The notes beneath the pieces were generated by a model. It did no database searches. It was given only the letters and a program-made list of their open reading frames with translations, and was not told the DNA's origin. The translations under genes and the position numbers were made by a program. Below, piece after piece: positions 5,634 through 6,851 of a DNA stretch of 6,851 bases. The stretch is from Muribaculaceae bacterium (GTDB lineage: Bacteria; Bacteroidota; Bacteroidia; Bacteroidales; Muribaculaceae), in the NCBI GenBank assembly GCA_029051445.1, contig JAIDKP010000159.1:1-6851 (forward strand). The letters run 5' to 3'. Positions within the stretch are counted from its first letter, which is position 1; every line of letters starts with the position of its first letter.

Positions 5634-6851
5634 TCAATACATAAATGCCATGATAGCGCTATCCGATATTGTAAGCAAGTAGTTGTAAACCGGGCTTGCG
5701 ATACCGAGAAGCAGGATACCTGCTATTGCGATCCACAGAGCTATGCGCTCGGGGCAACTCGATTTGAAAGTTGTAATCTTGCACTCGTCCTGGCTTATGA
5801 ACATTGCCTTCACGACGAGCAGATAATAGTACAGCGAGATGATCGTGTTGATAAGGGCGATCAGCACCAGAATGTAAACTGCTATACTTCCCTGCTGTAT
5901 TGCACTTGTGAAGATGAAGAACTTTGAGAAGAATCCGGCGAACGGCGGGATACCTGCGAGCGAGAACATCGCCAGCATCATGGCCACCGACAGGCGCGGG
6001 TTGGTCTTGTAAAGTCCCTTGTAATCATCCATCGACAGGAAACCGGTGTTGTTTTCAATAGCACCAATCACGCCGAAAGCAGCGAGGTTGCTGAACACAT
6101 ACACAAGCACATAATACATCAGCGATGCCATGCCTGTAGCATTCATGCCGATAATACCGAGCATGATATAACCGGCCTGCGACACCGACGAGAAAGCGAG
6201 AAAACGCTTCATGTTGCGCTGGCGCATTGCAAAGAGGTTACCGATCGTGATTGTGAGGATGATAAGCGCATAAAGCATCCACTCCCACACCTGGGCATAG
6301 ACCTGACCGAAAGCCTGAACAAGGATAACCATGAAGGCAAACGCGGCAGCACCCTTCGATATCACCGACAGATAAGAAGTCACATTGGTAGGTGCTCCCT
6401 GATATACATCGGCGGTCCAGAGGTGGAACGGAACAAGCGACAACTTGAAGCCCATACCGGCGATGACAAATGCAAGCGCGAGTGTGAGCATCAGCGACGG
6501 CTGTGTCGAAATCACACCATAGATCTCCGAGAAGTAAAGCGATCCGCTCAGACCGTAAACAAAAGAGATACCGAGCATGAACACGGCCGACGAGACAACT
6601 GCCGTCAGTATATATTTGATTGCGGCCTCATGGCTCTCGTAGCGGTTCTTGTTGAATGCCACCATTGCAGCAAGCGGCAGAGAAGCGCTCTCGAGACCGA
6701 TGATGAACAGAAGGAAATGGCGCGACGAAATCATCAGATACATGCCGAAGAGAGTCACGAGAAGCAACTCGTAGAACTCACCGCGGCGCACCGAGATCTC
6801 CTCGGTCTTTGTCCACGTTACCGACTGCAGAAGCACGATGAGTACACCGAC
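5634..6851 (-). CDS. nuoN: NADH-quinone oxidoreductase subunit N (partial, 5' end beyond window)
   Basis: This is the C-terminal 405 residues of NuoN, an antiporter-like membrane subunit of complex I that helps couple NADH oxidation to proton translocation. The Proton_antipo_M domain fills most of it. Visible hallmarks in order are FIIGLESASLPLA with a membrane Glu, AAIKYILTA with a conserved Lys, GFKLSLVPFHLWTADVYQGA with Lys and His, FLAFSSVSQAGYIMLG, and LAGIPPFAGFFSKFFIF with another Lys. These buried charges form the proton path in the family. The pattern of many hydrophobic helices runs to the end. The frame is open through base 6851. A GTG at 6834-6836 could be read as a start, but family members begin roughly 75 residues earlier, so it is internal. 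nuoN is usually last in the nuo operon, consistent with the non-coding region after its TGA stop. It converges on the hydrolase operon. Confidence 0.93.
   Translation of the reverse strand, partial: VGVLIVLLQSVTWTKTEEISVRRGEFYELLLVTLFGMYLMISSRHFLLFIIGLESASLPLAAMVAFNKNRYESHEAAIKYILTAVVSSAVFMLGISFVYGLSGSLYFSEIYGVISTQPSLMLTLALAFVIAGMGFKLSLVPFHLWTADVYQGAPTNVTSYLSVISKGAAAFAFMVILVQAFGQVYAQVWEWMLYALIILTITIGNLFAMRQRNMKRFLAFSSVSQAGYIMLGIIGMNATGMASLMYYVLVYVFSNLAAFGVIGAIENNTGFLSMDDYKGLYKTNPRLSVAMMLAMFSLAGIPPFAGFFSKFFIFTSAIQQGSIAVYILVLIALINTIISLYYYLLVVKAMFISQDECKITTFKSSCPERIALWIAIAGILLLGIASPVYNYLLTISDSAIMAFMY

Noticed and set aside
5616..5927. 103-codon plus-strand frame opposite nuoN
   Set aside because: It is antisense to the well-conserved nuoN coding sequence and its composition resembles a shadow translation.
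6834..6836. GTG as the nuoN start codon
   Set aside because: The frame stays open to the window edge and the NuoN family begins well upstream, so this codon is internal.

Overview
The window looks like a contig end from a gut Bacteroidales genome; Muribaculaceae would fit, but the sequence cannot fix the genus. The reasons are Bacteroidota-type promoter boxes (TAnnTTTG with an upstream TTTG-like box), a Bacteroidota-restricted DUF4924 gene, an amidase gene followed by a single-MCE-domain gene, and weak Shine-Dalgarno sequences.

Layout. Bases 1-106 are not genomic. They are a degraded Illumina Nextera P5/i5/Tn5-mosaic-end adapter followed outward by homopolymer runs, so the real sequence starts near base 107. 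From 107 to 836, on the minus strand, lies a WecA/TagO-like polyprenyl-phosphate sugar-1-phosphate transferase gene. It is cut off by the contig end, and its apparent last dozen residues are translated adapter. A divergent promoter region (837-1106) separates it from a plus-strand cluster at 1107-4811. That cluster holds a zinc N-acetylmuramoyl-L-alanine amidase with a C-terminal SPOR-like domain, an MCE/MlaD-family lipid-transport protein, a DUF4924 protein and a secreted or periplasmic alpha/beta hydrolase. Gaps of 44, 3 and 31 bases, with no terminator between them, suggest one operon.

Bases 4812-5633 form a convergent intergenic region of about 820 bases. It carries a hairpin, a 112-bp MITE-like element with 18-bp terminal inverted repeats and a TTA target duplication, a structured stretch ending in a strong plus-strand intrinsic terminator, and a GC-rich hairpin just past the end of the next gene. 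From 5634 to the right edge, on the minus strand, is the 3' part of nuoN, the antiporter-like membrane subunit of respiratory complex I; its 5' end lies outside the window.

Functionally, most genes concern the cell envelope: lipid-linked glycan initiation, peptidoglycan cleavage, inter-membrane lipid handling and an exported hydrolase. nuoN belongs to an unrelated energy-metabolism operon. No defence system, CRISPR array or large mobile element is visible. The least explained parts are the MITE-like element and the possible small RNA beside it.
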